A stretch of DNA of 26,609 bases from CAZUXY01 sp964624235 (GCA_964624235.1 CAZUXY010000058.1:1-26609); one strand, 5' to 3'. Shown: positions 1 through 9,124, numbered from the stretch's first letter. Notes: a model not told the origin generated them from the sequence alone. Numbers and translations are program-made.

Positions 1-1
1 G

Positions 2-748
2 GCGGACGTGGGTCTGGTGGGCGACGCGGCGGCGGTGCTTGACAAGCTGAACGGGAAGGTGAAAAAGAACGACCACGGCAAGTGGCTGGATAGCCTCAGG
101 GGCGTTTTCACGCAGCTTACGGCCGAAGATAAAAAACTCATGGAAAGCCCTTCCGACCCGATACATCCATTCAGGCTGATGAACCGTATCATGACGGCGG
201 TGGACGACGATGAGGCCGTATATATACTTGACGGCGGGGACACCGTGTATTTCGCCATGATGGGTCTCAGGGCGAAGAAGAAGTCCTGCGTTATCGGCAG
301 CGGGTTTCTCTTCGGTTGCCTGGGTACCGGTGTGCCCTTCGGTATCGCCGCGAAACTGGCGTTCCCCGACCGTAAGGTGGTGGTGGTGACCGGGGACGGG
401 TCGTTCGGATTGAACGCCATGGAGTTCGAGACCGCGGCGCGCCACTGCGTGCCCGTCGCCTGCGTGATCTGCAACGACCAGGCCTGGGGGATGATCAAAC
501 ACGGACAGGAGATGAATTACGGCAACGACCGCGTATGCGGGTCCGATCTGGGGGTGGTCCGTTACGAAAAAGTCGTCGAGGCGCTGGGAGGCCACGGCGA
601 GTTCGTGACTAAAGACGACGAGATCATACCGGCCGTGAAACGGGCCCTGGACTCGGGCAAACCCTCGTGCGTCAACGTGCTCACCGACCCGACGGTTACC
701 AGCCCCGCCACCATGATGTTCGTGGAATCGCTCAAGGTGGAGAAATGA
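2..748 (+). CDS. Thiamine-diphosphate-dependent enzyme, C-terminal part (partial)
   Basis: The reading frame is open from the first bases of the window, so this is the 3' part of a longer gene; GTG at 8 is an internal codon that could be mistaken for a start. The visible part contains the C-terminal diphosphate/Mg2+-binding domain of the acetolactate synthase-like ThDP family. The motif opens with GDGS at 392 and closes with the metal-ligand Asn in CND at 473, the usual GDG-X(about 25)-N spacing. A mid-linker lies upstream. ThDP enzymes of this type ligate or decarboxylate 2-oxo acids (acetolactate synthase, benzoylformate decarboxylase, oxalyl-CoA decarboxylase or 2-hydroxyacyl-CoA lyase). 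The substrate cannot be told without the N-terminal domain, which carries the catalytic Glu. A dehydrogenase follows 40 nt downstream, which suggests a shared aldehyde or ketone pathway. Family confidence is high; specificity is unknown. Confidence 0.85.
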   Translation, partial: ADVGLVGDAAAVLDKLNGKVKKNDHGKWLDSLRGVFTQLTAEDKKLMESPSDPIHPFRLMNRIMTAVDDDEAVYILDGGDTVYFAMMGLRAKKKSCVIGSGFLFGCLGTGVPFGIAAKLAFPDRKVVVVTGDGSFGLNAMEFETAARHCVPVACVICNDQAWGMIKHGQEMNYGNDRVCGSDLGVVRYEKVVEALGGHGEFVTKDDEIIPAVKRALDSGKPSCVNVLTDPTVTSPATMMFVESLKVEK

Positions 749-788
749 TCGCCCGGCCGCCGGCACCCGTGCCGGGAAGGATTCTTTC

Positions 789-2012
789 ATGAAGGCCCTG
801 CGGTTCAACGTAAACGTTCCCCGCTTTATCGCCGCGAAGGCCGCGGGGGCGCTGCTGGGGGACCGTGTATTCTATTCGGGCCCCTTGAGTTCGGTCAAAC
901 TGGTCGAGGCGCCCGAACCCGGACTCCCCGGGGCGGACTGGGCGATAATCAAAACCTATTGCTGCGGCTTCTGCGGCAGCGATCTCAACCTGATACTTTA
1001 CCGGGAATCACCCACCGGCTCTCCTTTCACCTCGTTCCCCTGCATCATAGGGCACGAACTCTGCGGCGAGATCGTGGAGCGGGGCGGGGGTGTCAAAGGG
1101 TTCTCCCGGGGCGATTACGTGACCTTCTCTCCTCCCCTGGGATGCGGCGCCCGGAACATAACGCCCGAATGCCCGTCGTGCCGCCGCGGCATGCCGGGTA
1201 ACTGCGAGAACCTCGCCGAGGGCAACCTGGCCCCCGGGATGTTCACCGGCATCTGCAGTGAGGCAGGCGGCGGATTCGCTCCCTACCTGGCGGTTCACCG
1301 GTCACAGCTGTTCAGGCTGTACGACTCCATATCCCCGAGGGCGGGTTCCATGACCGAGCCCTTCTCGGTGGCGATGCAGGCCGTCATGGGGAACATCCCT
1401 CAGAGGGACGAGCACGTTCTGGTGATAGGGGCGGGCGTGATCGGCAACCTGGTGGTGCGGTCCGTTCGGGCGCTGGGGGTGCGCTGTGCGGTAAGCGTTA
1501 TGGAGCCTTCCTCTTTTCACGCCGGCCTGGCCGCCGACGCGGGGGCCGATAACCTGATCACCGGCGGCGATCCCTATGCGCAGGCCGCACGGATCACCGG
1601 CGCGAAACTCTATAAGCCCATGCTGGGCGACCCGGTGCTGACCGGCGGATTCCACCGTATATTCGACACGGTGGGCAGCAGCGCCACGGTGACCATGGCC
1701 CTGCGGATACTGGCCGCGCACGGGACACTGAGCCTGGTGGGTATTTCGAACACGGTGAAAATGGACGTACTGCCGCTCTTTCTGAAACAGCAGACCATAA
1801 AGGGTTCCTTCGCCTACGGTACGGTTGCATATAAAGGGAAGAAACGGCATGTCTTTGAAATGGTCATCGATCTGATGAGAAGCAAGAGAGTCAACATGGA
1901 GGCCATGGTGACCCACAGTTTCAGGCTGGAGGATTACCGTGAGATGATACGGGTCAATCTGGACAAGAAAAAATTTCAGGCGGTGAAGACCGTGGTGAGT
2001 TTCGTGGAATGA
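789..2012 (+). CDS. Zinc-dependent medium-chain dehydrogenase (alcohol/polyol dehydrogenase type)
   Basis: This 407-residue protein is a cytosolic MDR-superfamily NAD(P)-dependent dehydrogenase. Catalytic-zinc residues are visible as CGFCGSD (Cys62) and GHE (His89-Glu90). A structural-zinc-like lobe has Cys128, Cys131 and Cys139, with Cys119 replacing the usual first ligand, so the first spacing is longer than canonical. The Rossmann dinucleotide motif GAGVIG is at residues 214-219. Length is slightly above the usual 340-380, with the extra residues near the N terminus and around residues 268-280. ATG at 789 is supported by GGGAAGG at 774-780. The gene lies 40 nt after the ThDP enzyme and overlaps the next gene by ATGA, so the three are probably co-transcribed. 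A short GC-rich inverted repeat (760-766/769-775) sits just before the ribosome-binding site. Substrate is not inferable. Confidence 0.87.
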   Translation: MKALRFNVNVPRFIAAKAAGALLGDRVFYSGPLSSVKLVEAPEPGLPGADWAIIKTYCCGFCGSDLNLILYRESPTGSPFTSFPCIIGHELCGEIVERGGGVKGFSRGDYVTFSPPLGCGARNITPECPSCRRGMPGNCENLAEGNLAPGMFTGICSEAGGGFAPYLAVHRSQLFRLYDSISPRAGSMTEPFSVAMQAVMGNIPQRDEHVLVIGAGVIGNLVVRSVRALGVRCAVSVMEPSSFHAGLAADAGADNLITGGDPYAQAARITGAKLYKPMLGDPVLTGGFHRIFDTVGSSATVTMALRILAAHGTLSLVGISNTVKMDVLPLFLKQQTIKGSFAYGTVAYKGKKRHVFEMVIDLMRSKRVNMEAMVTHSFRLEDYREMIRVNLDKKKFQAVKTVVSFVE

Positions 2013-3016
2013 AAACAACGCGCATATACACTGTTGTGACAGCGGTACTGTTGGCGCTTGGCGCGGCGCCCTGCCCGGAAGGGCCGGTGCTTGCCGCCGC
2101 GGAAAAGACCTATGCCGGTAACGGTATCCGGTTTACATACCCCGACTCGTATAAGCTGGACATAAAAACCCAAAAAACCGTGCAGAGGGTCACCCTGATC
2201 GGGAAAACCGACAGCGTCGGCATCAGCGTTATCGAAACGGAAATGAGCGAAGACATGGAAAACAGGATAATCGAGGGTTACCGGAAAAAGTACGAAAAGA
2301 TGGGCTGCGCGGATATACGATTTTCCCCCAGGCGCCGCGTGGGACCGGGGACGAAAGACGCCTTTCCTTTCCCGCGTATCAATACTCAGGCATCGCGCGT
2401 CGACGCGTCCTTTGAATTCAGGAAGATCAGGTTCAGGACCGTACTGTACCTCTTTTCCGTGGAGGGCGCGGGATATATCATTGAAATGACCTGCCGAAGC
2501 GAGGGGTGCACCGATTTTCCGTTTTTCAGGAATTCACTCACGCTGGACGCCGCGCCCGGCGGACCCATGCGGAATTTCGCCCAATACGGCGTCAGCTTCT
2601 CCCATCCCCCCTCCTACACCGTAACAGCCGATAAGAAGCAGACCATGGTGAGGGTGACGGTCCAGAAAAAGGGAAGCTCCCTCGGGGTGATTGTACTCGA
2701 CAGGCCCCTGACCGGAGAGATGGAAAAGCTCCTCATCGAGGAATACCGCAAAAAGCTCGGCAGGTCGGGTTTTACCGACATATGGGTATCCGAGAAAATG
2801 AAGGTGGGACGGGGAGCGGCGAAGCCCTTTCCCTTCAAGAAGGTCAATACCGGGGCGGCGCTGGCCGTCTATACATTCAAACGCAAGGGTATTCATTTTG
2901 AGACACTGCTCTACATCTTCAACCGTGCGGGGAAAGGGTGCACCATCGACATTACCCGTATGACCGGAATCACCGATGTCTTCGGCTTTATATATGAGAC
3001 CCTGGAACTGCGCTGA
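2009..3016 (+). CDS. Secreted protein with two tandem copies of one unrecognised domain
   Basis: I do not recognise a named family. The 335-residue product has an N-terminal signal-like segment (residues 1-31: positive start, hydrophobic core, Ala-rich end), so it is probably exported. The rest is an internal duplication. Residues about 39-179 and 193-333 align along their length, sharing the pattern G(I/V)xFxxPxSY, a VxRVTxxxK strand, an (I/L)IEEYRKK-type helix, VGxGxxxxFPFxxxNT, and a final hydrophobic strand pair. The first copy adds Cys100, Cys162 and Cys167; the second has only Cys311. Its start overlaps the dehydrogenase stop by four bases (ATGA), implying translational coupling, though a functional link between a cytosolic dehydrogenase and an exported protein is not obvious. 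The domain looks like a small beta-rich envelope domain. No function is assigned. Confidence 0.75.
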   Translation: MKTTRIYTVVTAVLLALGAAPCPEGPVLAAAEKTYAGNGIRFTYPDSYKLDIKTQKTVQRVTLIGKTDSVGISVIETEMSEDMENRIIEGYRKKYEKMGCADIRFSPRRRVGPGTKDAFPFPRINTQASRVDASFEFRKIRFRTVLYLFSVEGAGYIIEMTCRSEGCTDFPFFRNSLTLDAAPGGPMRNFAQYGVSFSHPPSYTVTADKKQTMVRVTVQKKGSSLGVIVLDRPLTGEMEKLLIEEYRKKLGRSGFTDIWVSEKMKVGRGAAKPFPFKKVNTGAALAVYTFKRKGIHFETLLYIFNRAGKGCTIDITRMTGITDVFGFIYETLELR

Positions 3017-3082
3017 GTCCGGCGGTTGTGTACGCCGGTTCAAATGTTTGCGACGCTGAAACTTTGATTGAAGAAGGAAACG

Positions 3083-4912
3083 ATGAGTTCTAAGCTTTCG
3101 GTACGCATCTTAAGACCGCGGTGCGCAGTCCTGATGTCAGTACTGCTGTGCGGGCTTTTTGCCGCATGCGGTCATAATTTTCTCGACTTCCACCGGCTGC
3201 ATGCCAGGGCGGGCAGACTCGATCTGAGCATGTGGAATTTCAACCGCGGAGAAACGGTCGGTCTGGACGGGGAATGGGAGTTCTACTGGAACCGGCACGT
3301 GCCGCCCGCGGAGGCGAAGAGCGGGAAGATCAGGCCCGACGGTTTCATCAGGGTGCCCGGCACATGGAAAGGGCAGGTCGTCGGGGGTAAACCGCTGCCG
3401 GGGACCGGGATGGCCACCTACCGTCTCAGGATAACCTTGCCCGAAAGGGTCCCCCTGCTGGCCTTCAAGGTGCAGGATTTCAACACCGCCTACGCGATCC
3501 ATGTAAACGGGAAAACGGTATGCAGGGCCGGGAAAACCGGACCTGACCGGGAAGGCTCTGTTCCGCAGTGGAAACCAAAGGTATGCGCATTCGTGCCGCC
3601 CGGTGGGGAACTGGATCTGGTGTTGCACTTATCCAACTTCCATTACGAAAAGGGAGGCCCGTGCGCAACCATCCTCCTGGGACGGGAGGACCGTGTAAGG
3701 AACCTCCGGGAACAGAACATCGCTTTTGACCTTTTTCTGGTCGGCGGTCTGTTCATCATGACGCTGTATCACCTGGGGCTTTACCTGCTGCGCCATAAAA
3801 ACCCGTCGCCGCTGTATTTCAGCATCATCTGCTTTCTGATGGGAGTAACGGTGCTCGTGACGGGTGAATATTATATCAACCGGCTGCTGCCGGGAATACC
3901 ATGGGAACTGCTGGCTAAGATCGGTTATCTGGCCTCTTACCTGGCGTTGCCGATGTTCATGGTTTTCATGAAGTCGGTTTTCCCTGACGAAATACATCGT
4001 CGGGTTGTGTGGGTTTATATCGGCACAGGAGCGGTGTTTTCTATCTTTGTGGCGGTGACCCCGGCAAGGATCTATTATCATAGCCTCACCATGTACCATT
4101 GTATCGCGTTAAGCGCGGCGCTGTACCTGGTGGTTGCGCTGATCAGGGCGGTGAAAAAGCGCCGTGAAGGGTCCAGGGTGTTTCTGGCCGGTTTCGCCGT
4201 GCTTTCGGCGGCGGTGGTAAACGATATACTGTATGAGCATCAGGTGGTGATGACGGGATACTGGGTGTCGTTCGGCATGTTTATATTTATTTTTGCCCAG
4301 GCATTACTGCTGTCGGTGCGCTTTTCTCGGACGTTCACACGGGTGGAAGAGCTTCTGGACGAGAAAAACAGTCTCGAGCGCGCCAACCGCATGCTGGAAA
4401 ACCTCTCCTTCGAGGACGGTCTCACCGGAATCGCCAACAGGCGCAGGTTTGAGGAATACTACCTGGTTGAATGGAAAAGGGCGTCGCGCAGCGCCGGCCC
4501 CATTTCGCTGATCATGGCCGATGTGGACCTGTTCAAGGACTATAACGACAACTACGGACACCAGGCGGGTGACGAGGTGTTGAAACGGATCGCCGATGCG
4601 CTTAAAAGCTCGCTGCGCCGTTCAGCGGATTTTGTGGCCCGTTTCGGGGGCGAGGAGTTCGTGGTGGTGCTGCCGGGCACGGGGACCGAAGGCGCCTTCA
4701 GCATTGCGGAATCGATGCGCCTGGCCGTAATGGCGGAAAAGATTCCCCATGCCTTTTCCTGGGTGGACGGCTCAATAACGATCAGCCTGGGGATCGCCAC
4801 ATTTCAGCCCACCCCGGACGCCGACCCCGCCCTTATCATTGAACAGGCCGACAGGGCCCTCTACCACGCCAAACAGGAAGGGAGAAACCGTACCGTGGTG
4901 TTCAAAGGTTGA
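3083..4912 (+). CDS. Membrane diguanylate cyclase with 7TM-DISM sensor module
   Basis: This protein makes cyclic di-GMP at the inner membrane in response to an extracytoplasmic signal. ATG at 3083 is chosen because AAGAAGGAA precedes it closely; an upstream in-frame TTG at 3068 lies within that site. The 609-residue chain has an N-terminal signal with a weak lipobox-like end (LFAAC, Cys29). An extracytoplasmic beta-sandwich (about 50-205, galactose-binding-like, DISMED2 type) follows. About seven membrane segments span residues 215-420, then a short coiled coil and a GGDEF domain. The active-site signature is GGEEF at residues 522-526, which is catalytically competent. An RxxD inhibitory site (R513-D516) stands the canonical five residues upstream, so product feedback inhibition is expected. 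There is no EAL domain. The extracellular ligand is unknown, though related modules bind carbohydrates or similar small molecules. Confidence 0.9.
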   Translation: MSSKLSVRILRPRCAVLMSVLLCGLFAACGHNFLDFHRLHARAGRLDLSMWNFNRGETVGLDGEWEFYWNRHVPPAEAKSGKIRPDGFIRVPGTWKGQVVGGKPLPGTGMATYRLRITLPERVPLLAFKVQDFNTAYAIHVNGKTVCRAGKTGPDREGSVPQWKPKVCAFVPPGGELDLVLHLSNFHYEKGGPCATILLGREDRVRNLREQNIAFDLFLVGGLFIMTLYHLGLYLLRHKNPSPLYFSIICFLMGVTVLVTGEYYINRLLPGIPWELLAKIGYLASYLALPMFMVFMKSVFPDEIHRRVVWVYIGTGAVFSIFVAVTPARIYYHSLTMYHCIALSAALYLVVALIRAVKKRREGSRVFLAGFAVLSAAVVNDILYEHQVVMTGYWVSFGMFIFIFAQALLLSVRFSRTFTRVEELLDEKNSLERANRMLENLSFEDGLTGIANRRRFEEYYLVEWKRASRSAGPISLIMADVDLFKDYNDNYGHQAGDEVLKRIADALKSSLRRSADFVARFGGEEFVVVLPGTGTEGAFSIAESMRLAVMAEKIPHAFSWVDGSITISLGIATFQPTPDADPALIIEQADRALYHAKQEGRNRTVVFKG

Positions 4913-4972
4913 CAAAAGCGCTGCCGGCCGTTGAATACCAACAACTCACGCAAGGGATTATGGTAAGCGTAT

Positions 4973-5449
4973 ATGAATGAACTTCTGCTGATCATAAGCG
5001 CGGTGCTCATGCTGCTGGGGATCGTGGGGTGCATATTCCCGGTAGTACCGGGGCCGCCGCTGTCCTTTATCGCACTGGTGCTGATACATCTGAGCGGCTA
5101 CGCCGAGTTTTCCACAAATTTCCTTTTACTGTTCGGCGGGCTGACCATCGCGGTCTCACTGCTGGACTATCTTATTCCTGTACTGGGAGCCAGGAAGTTC
5201 GGCGGTTCCCGTACGGGGGCCGTCGGCGCCCTCGTGGGGATGCTGGTCGGACTGTTCTTGTTTCCTCCGCTCGGACTTATCGGTGGTACCCTTATCGGGT
5301 CCTTTGCGGGCGAACTGATGGCGGGCAAGAACGTCCCCGCGGCATTAAAAGCTTCTTTCGGCTCGCTGCTGGGGTTTGTCGCGGGAACCGTGATCAAAGT
5401 CACGCTTTCCGGATTGATGCTCTATTATTACCTCAGGGTCTGGCTGTAA
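4973..5449 (+). CDS. DUF456 family inner-membrane protein
   Basis: This small hydrophobic protein of 158 residues has about four to five membrane segments. It shows the features of the DUF456 family: a GxxGxxxPxxPGPP-type motif after the first helix (residues about 16-29), a Gly-rich central region with alternating small residues (GxxxGxxxGLFxFPPLGLIxGxxxG), and a final helix ending in aromatic residues. No biochemical function is established for the family; the glycine-zipper character suggests helix packing or a membrane-organising role. It starts 60 nt after the diguanylate cyclase with only a weak ribosome-binding site, so it may be the last gene of that transcript. Family assignment is by recall of the motif pattern. 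Confidence 0.8.
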   Translation: MNELLLIISAVLMLLGIVGCIFPVVPGPPLSFIALVLIHLSGYAEFSTNFLLLFGGLTIAVSLLDYLIPVLGARKFGGSRTGAVGALVGMLVGLFLFPPLGLIGGTLIGSFAGELMAGKNVPAALKASFGSLLGFVAGTVIKVTLSGLMLYYYLRVWL

Positions 5450-5661
5450 CGATTCCTTACGGTGTTCGGGTAACGTATCCGGGTTCCGGGTTCCACGGCG
5501 GTATAAACTTGGCTTGACTTTTACCTGGCGGTGAATGCACGATATTACGTTTGATCCGCCGTGACTGAACGGCTCAACGGCCGCCTGAAAGCGCCGCACG
5601 GGGCCGGGGAGTTATGCGGGGAAAGCAACGGGTTGCAGCAATATACACAGGAGGAAAATCT

Positions 5662-5937
5662 ATGGGCTTGAAGTACAGTGCAATAGCGACGGCGTTTTTG
5701 TTTTTTTTATCGGCAGCGGTAATGGCGCATCCGGGACGCCTGGACAAGGACGGCGGCCACTGGGACCACAGCAAGAAGGAGTATCATTATCACAAGGATG
5801 GAAAGATCACAGTTGATCATTCTAAAAAATACGGTGAGTCCCATAAAGAGACTGAGAAGAAACCCGCCGAGAAAAGGAAAGAGGCGAAGGAAGAAAAAAA
5901 AGGCGCCCTGAAAGAAAAGAAATCGGCTGATAAGAAG
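5662..5937 (+). CDS. YHYH-domain small secreted protein (3' end lost in assembly gap)
   Basis: ATG at 5662 is preferred over one at 5614 because AGGAGG at 5649-5654 sits at good distance and the product then begins with a clean signal peptide (residues 1-22, ending in VMA before His). The mature N terminus carries the short His-rich YHYH motif: HPGRxDxxGGHxDxxxxEYHYH, residues 23-44. Proteins with this motif are small, exported and often end in a lysine-rich tail; this one becomes a Lys/Glu-rich, probably helical or disordered stretch from residue 53. The frame is open into the run of Ns at 5938, so the true C terminus is unknown. The His-rich motif could bind a divalent metal, but that is inference; no function is known for the group. 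Confidence 0.75.
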
Positions 5938-6037
5938 NNNNNNNNNNNNNNNNNNNNNNNNNNNNNNNNNNNNNNNNNNNNNNNNNNNNNNNNNNNNNNN
6001 NNNNNNNNNNNNNNNNNNNNNNNNNNNNNNNNNNNNN
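5938..6037. other. Assembly gap of 100 Ns
   Basis: Exactly 100 consecutive Ns, the conventional placeholder for a scaffold gap of unknown length. It removes the 3' end of the YHYH gene and the 5' end of the deacylase gene, and any gene between them. Frames that appear to run through the Ns are artefacts. Confidence 0.99.
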
Positions 6038-7528
6038 CCCCGCATCATGGACATAGGCGTGAGGGGAGACCGGATCACCGGTGTGGGTAAGCTGACGGGC
6101 AGGGCGGCCCGCACCATCGACGCGAAAGGCCTGGCGGTGGCGCCCGGTTTTATCGATGTGCATACCCATTGCGACCTTACCTTTCAGCAGACCGGAAAAA
6201 AACGTTACCTGGCGTATGTTATGCCGTCATGGCGGGGGAACTATAATTATATCACTCAGGGGGTCACCACCGTGGTGACGGGGAACTGCGGTTATGGGTA
6301 TGCCCGCGCCGACGAGTGGCTGGACATTGTAGGGTCGGTGGGTTTCGGCACCAACGTGCTGCATCTGATACCCCACGGCATGATACGGGAAGAGCTGTTC
6401 GGGCGGAAGCAGCCGGCCGAACTTTCCAAAGCCGGGCTCGCGGCTCTTATAAAAAGGTTCGAAGAGGAACTGGAGAAAGGCACGGTGGGTTTTTCTTCAG
6501 GCCTGGAATACGCCCCCGGCTGCTACGCGTCGACCAGGGAACTGATCGAGCTGGCGAAAACAGTACGGAAAAAGGGAGGACTCTATACAACCCACATGAG
6601 GGATGAGTCGGGCAGAAACTACGGCGGCGGAAAAACCGGTATATTTGAATCAGTCAAGGAAGCCATAGAGATCGGCAGAAGGGCCGAGATTCCGGTGCAG
6701 ATATCGCATCTGAAAATAGCGGCCCCCATACACAACACTCCTCCTGAAAAGGTCATGGAGCTAATTGAAAGGGCCAGGATGGAGGGACTGGACATAACGG
6801 CCGACCAGTATCCCTATGACGCCGGATCGACCAGGATCACCATATTGCTTCCGAATGAGTTCGTAACCAGCGACAGCGTTAAAGATGAATTCAAGAACGC
6901 CGGGGGCAAAAAGGCGGTGATGAAAGCCATCGAAAAAACATTCGAATGGACGGCTCCCGAGCAGATCCTCATTACCATGTATACCGGCAAAGAAGAGTTC
7001 GAGGGGAAGAACCTGAGTCAGATCGCCCGGATACGCGGAAAAGAACCGGCGGAGTGTTTCGCCGATATGGTGTGTTTCGAAAAACAGGCCCCCGTGGGTG
7101 TTTTTTTCAGCCAGGACATGAGGGTGGTGAGAAAGTTCATGTCGCGGGAATACGTCATGACCGCCTCGGACGGCTGGACGGTCCCGAAAAACATGACACG
7201 TCCCCATCCCCGGACCTACGGGACTTTCACCCGCAAACTGGGACACTTCGTCATGAAAGAAAAGATCATGACCCTCTCCGCGGCGATACGCTCGATGACC
7301 TCCCTGCCGGCGGGAAAATTCAGGATTAAAGACCGGGGTACGATCGGGGAGGGACGGTTCGCCGACGTTGTGGTCTTTGATCCATCCAGGGTTGTAGACC
7401 GGTCTACCTACATGGACCCCCACCGCTATTCCGAAGGCATACAGTACCTGATGGTAAACGGTATCGTGTCGATCAGTGAAGGAAAAGCAACGGGGAAGCG
7501 CGCCGGGCGACCCATCACAAGGGTGTAA
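6038..7528 (+). CDS. N-acyl-D-amino-acid deacylase (D-aminoacylase), 5' end missing
   Basis: This cytosolic amidohydrolase frees D-amino acids from N-acyl-D-amino acids. The frame is open from the gap edge, and the residues before ATG 6047 fit the family's N-terminal beta domain, so roughly 20 residues are missing and ATG 6047 is not the real start. Counting from 6047, the family's metal ligands are present: the HTH motif (His39, His41), the bridging Cys81 in GNCG, His183 in THMRDE, His221 in ISHLK, and the catalytic Asp375 in SDG. A Cys in place of a carboxylated Lys is typical of D-aminoacylases. Length of about 493 visible residues matches the usual 480-530. Ten bases separate it from the D-serine ammonia-lyase gene, so the two form a D-amino-acid catabolic operon. 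Confidence 0.92.
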   Translation, partial: PRIMDIGVRGDRITGVGKLTGRAARTIDAKGLAVAPGFIDVHTHCDLTFQQTGKKRYLAYVMPSWRGNYNYITQGVTTVVTGNCGYGYARADEWLDIVGSVGFGTNVLHLIPHGMIREELFGRKQPAELSKAGLAALIKRFEEELEKGTVGFSSGLEYAPGCYASTRELIELAKTVRKKGGLYTTHMRDESGRNYGGGKTGIFESVKEAIEIGRRAEIPVQISHLKIAAPIHNTPPEKVMELIERARMEGLDITADQYPYDAGSTRITILLPNEFVTSDSVKDEFKNAGGKKAVMKAIEKTFEWTAPEQILITMYTGKEEFEGKNLSQIARIRGKEPAECFADMVCFEKQAPVGVFFSQDMRVVRKFMSREYVMTASDGWTVPKNMTRPHPRTYGTFTRKLGHFVMKEKIMTLSAAIRSMTSLPAGKFRIKDRGTIGEGRFADVVVFDPSRVVDRSTYMDPHRYSEGIQYLMVNGIVSISEGKATGKRAGRPITRV

Positions 7529-7538
7529 GGGGCTGTCC

Positions 7539-8873
7539 ATGGTGCAACGCATGGACTCATCGCTCCGCGGGATAAAGGAAATAAGGCAACTGAAAAAAAG
7601 AGCCCCTCTTTACTGGGCGAACACCGCGTACGGCCCGGCGCAGGACGCGCTGCCCTTTCTGGAACTGGACATGGAGGACATAAGAGAAACCGGTGCGCGC
7701 CTGGACCGTTTCAAGACCCTGCTGGTCCGTCTCTTTAAAGAGCTGGTGCCGACGGGTGGGTGTATTGAATCACCCCTGGTCCCGGTGCCCCGGATGAAGG
7801 AATACCTTTCCCGCCGCCGAGCAAGTATCAATGGAGAACTGTACGTAAAAGCGGACCATCTGCTTCCTGTCGCCGGTTCAGTCAAGGCGAGGGGAGGCAT
7901 CCACGAGGTGCTGTTCCTTGCCGAGAAAACCGCGGTGCAGGAGGGGCTGCTGCGACTGGAAGACGACCATGCGGTGCTCGTAAAGGAAGAAGCAAGGAAG
8001 CTATTCGGTCGTTATACGGTTTCGGTGGGGAGTACGGGGAACCTGGGGCTTGGAATCGGTATTGCGGGGGCGGCCCTGGGGTTTAACACCGTGGTGCATC
8101 TTTCGGCGGAAGCACGCGCGTGGAAGAAGGAGCTGTTGAAAACAAAAGGAGTGACCGTGATCGAACACGCTTCCGATTACTCGGCGGCCGTGAAGGCGGG
8201 GAGGGAGGCGGCGGCAGGCGACCCCATGACCCATTTTGTCGATGATGAAAGGTCGCCGCTCCTTTTTCTGGGATATGCCGTAGCCGCCATGGAACTTCAA
8301 CGTCAACTGGATGAACTCGGCGTAACCGTCGATCGAGCGCACCCGCTTTTCGTCTATATCCCCTGCGGAGTGGGAGGCGCCCCCGGGGGCATTACCTTCG
8401 GTTTGAAACAGGTGTACGGCGACGCGGTCCACTGCATCTGCGCGGAACCGGTGGAATCTCCCTGCATGCTCCTGGGCATGCTGACCGGTCTGGAGCGGGA
8501 CATCTCGGTGTACGATATAGGTCTGGAAAATAAAACCATCGCCGACGGACTCGCCGTAAGCCGACCTTCGAGGATCGCGGGCCGTATATTGAAGCACCTG
8601 GCGGCGGGTTTCTGCACCGTAACCGACGTTGAACTGCTTTCATCCCTTGCTGCGCTGGGGCGGACCGAGAATATGCGCATTGAACCTTCGGCGGCGGCCG
8701 GTTTCAGTGCGCTTGAGCATGTCATATCGTGCGAAGCGCCTCACCGCGTGTTTCTGGGGATGGACCCCCTCTCGGTGAACTCGACCCACATCGTCTGGAG
8801 CACCGGCGGGGGCCTGGTCCCCGACGAGGAGTACAGGGCATACACCGCCCGTATCAACGGACGGATTGTATGA
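7539..8873 (+). CDS. dsdA: D-serine ammonia-lyase (D-serine dehydratase)
   Basis: This PLP enzyme converts D-serine to pyruvate and ammonia in the cytosol; it also acts on D-threonine in characterised homologues. ATG at 7539 follows AAGGGG at 7527-7532 and gives 444 residues, the normal length of DsdA. The PLP lysine is Lys116 in GSVKARGG, matching Lys118 of the E. coli enzyme. The phosphate-binding loop is GSTGNLG at 164-170, and a glycine-rich loop, CGVGGAPGG, lies at 276-284. It sits 10 nt behind the N-acyl-D-amino-acid deacylase. Together they would take N-acylated D-amino acids, for example from peptidoglycan or decaying matter, to pyruvate. No dsdC-type LysR regulator or D-serine permease is visible nearby, which differs from the enterobacterial dsd locus. 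Confidence 0.95.
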   Translation: MVQRMDSSLRGIKEIRQLKKRAPLYWANTAYGPAQDALPFLELDMEDIRETGARLDRFKTLLVRLFKELVPTGGCIESPLVPVPRMKEYLSRRRASINGELYVKADHLLPVAGSVKARGGIHEVLFLAEKTAVQEGLLRLEDDHAVLVKEEARKLFGRYTVSVGSTGNLGLGIGIAGAALGFNTVVHLSAEARAWKKELLKTKGVTVIEHASDYSAAVKAGREAAAGDPMTHFVDDERSPLLFLGYAVAAMELQRQLDELGVTVDRAHPLFVYIPCGVGGAPGGITFGLKQVYGDAVHCICAEPVESPCMLLGMLTGLERDISVYDIGLENKTIADGLAVSRPSRIAGRILKHLAAGFCTVTDVELLSSLAALGRTENMRIEPSAAAGFSALEHVISCEAPHRVFLGMDPLSVNSTHIVWSTGGGLVPDEEYRAYTARINGRIV

Positions 8874-9124
8874 AAAATTTATCACTGTTGATTAATTGAA
8901 CGCTATTTATTTGTTGACGTAAAATCCGCGAAAATCCAAAAATATGCCCCTCATTTGAGAAAAACCGGATGCCGCGGTAACGACCTTTTGATATTCAGGC
9001 GCTTTTCCGTGGGTTGTGCCGATTGCAGTAATAGACCGGGAAAAGTTTTACCGGCGCCGCCGTATATACCGTCTGCATCTATAAAGAAAGAAATTTTAAC
9101 CGTGGAAACATTGAGGAAAGGACT

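Noticed and set aside
5614..6090. One frame appearing to run from the YHYH gene through the gap into the deacylase region
   Set aside because: It crosses 100 Ns of unknown content and length; the frame beyond the gap is not the deacylase frame, so no fusion can be claimed.
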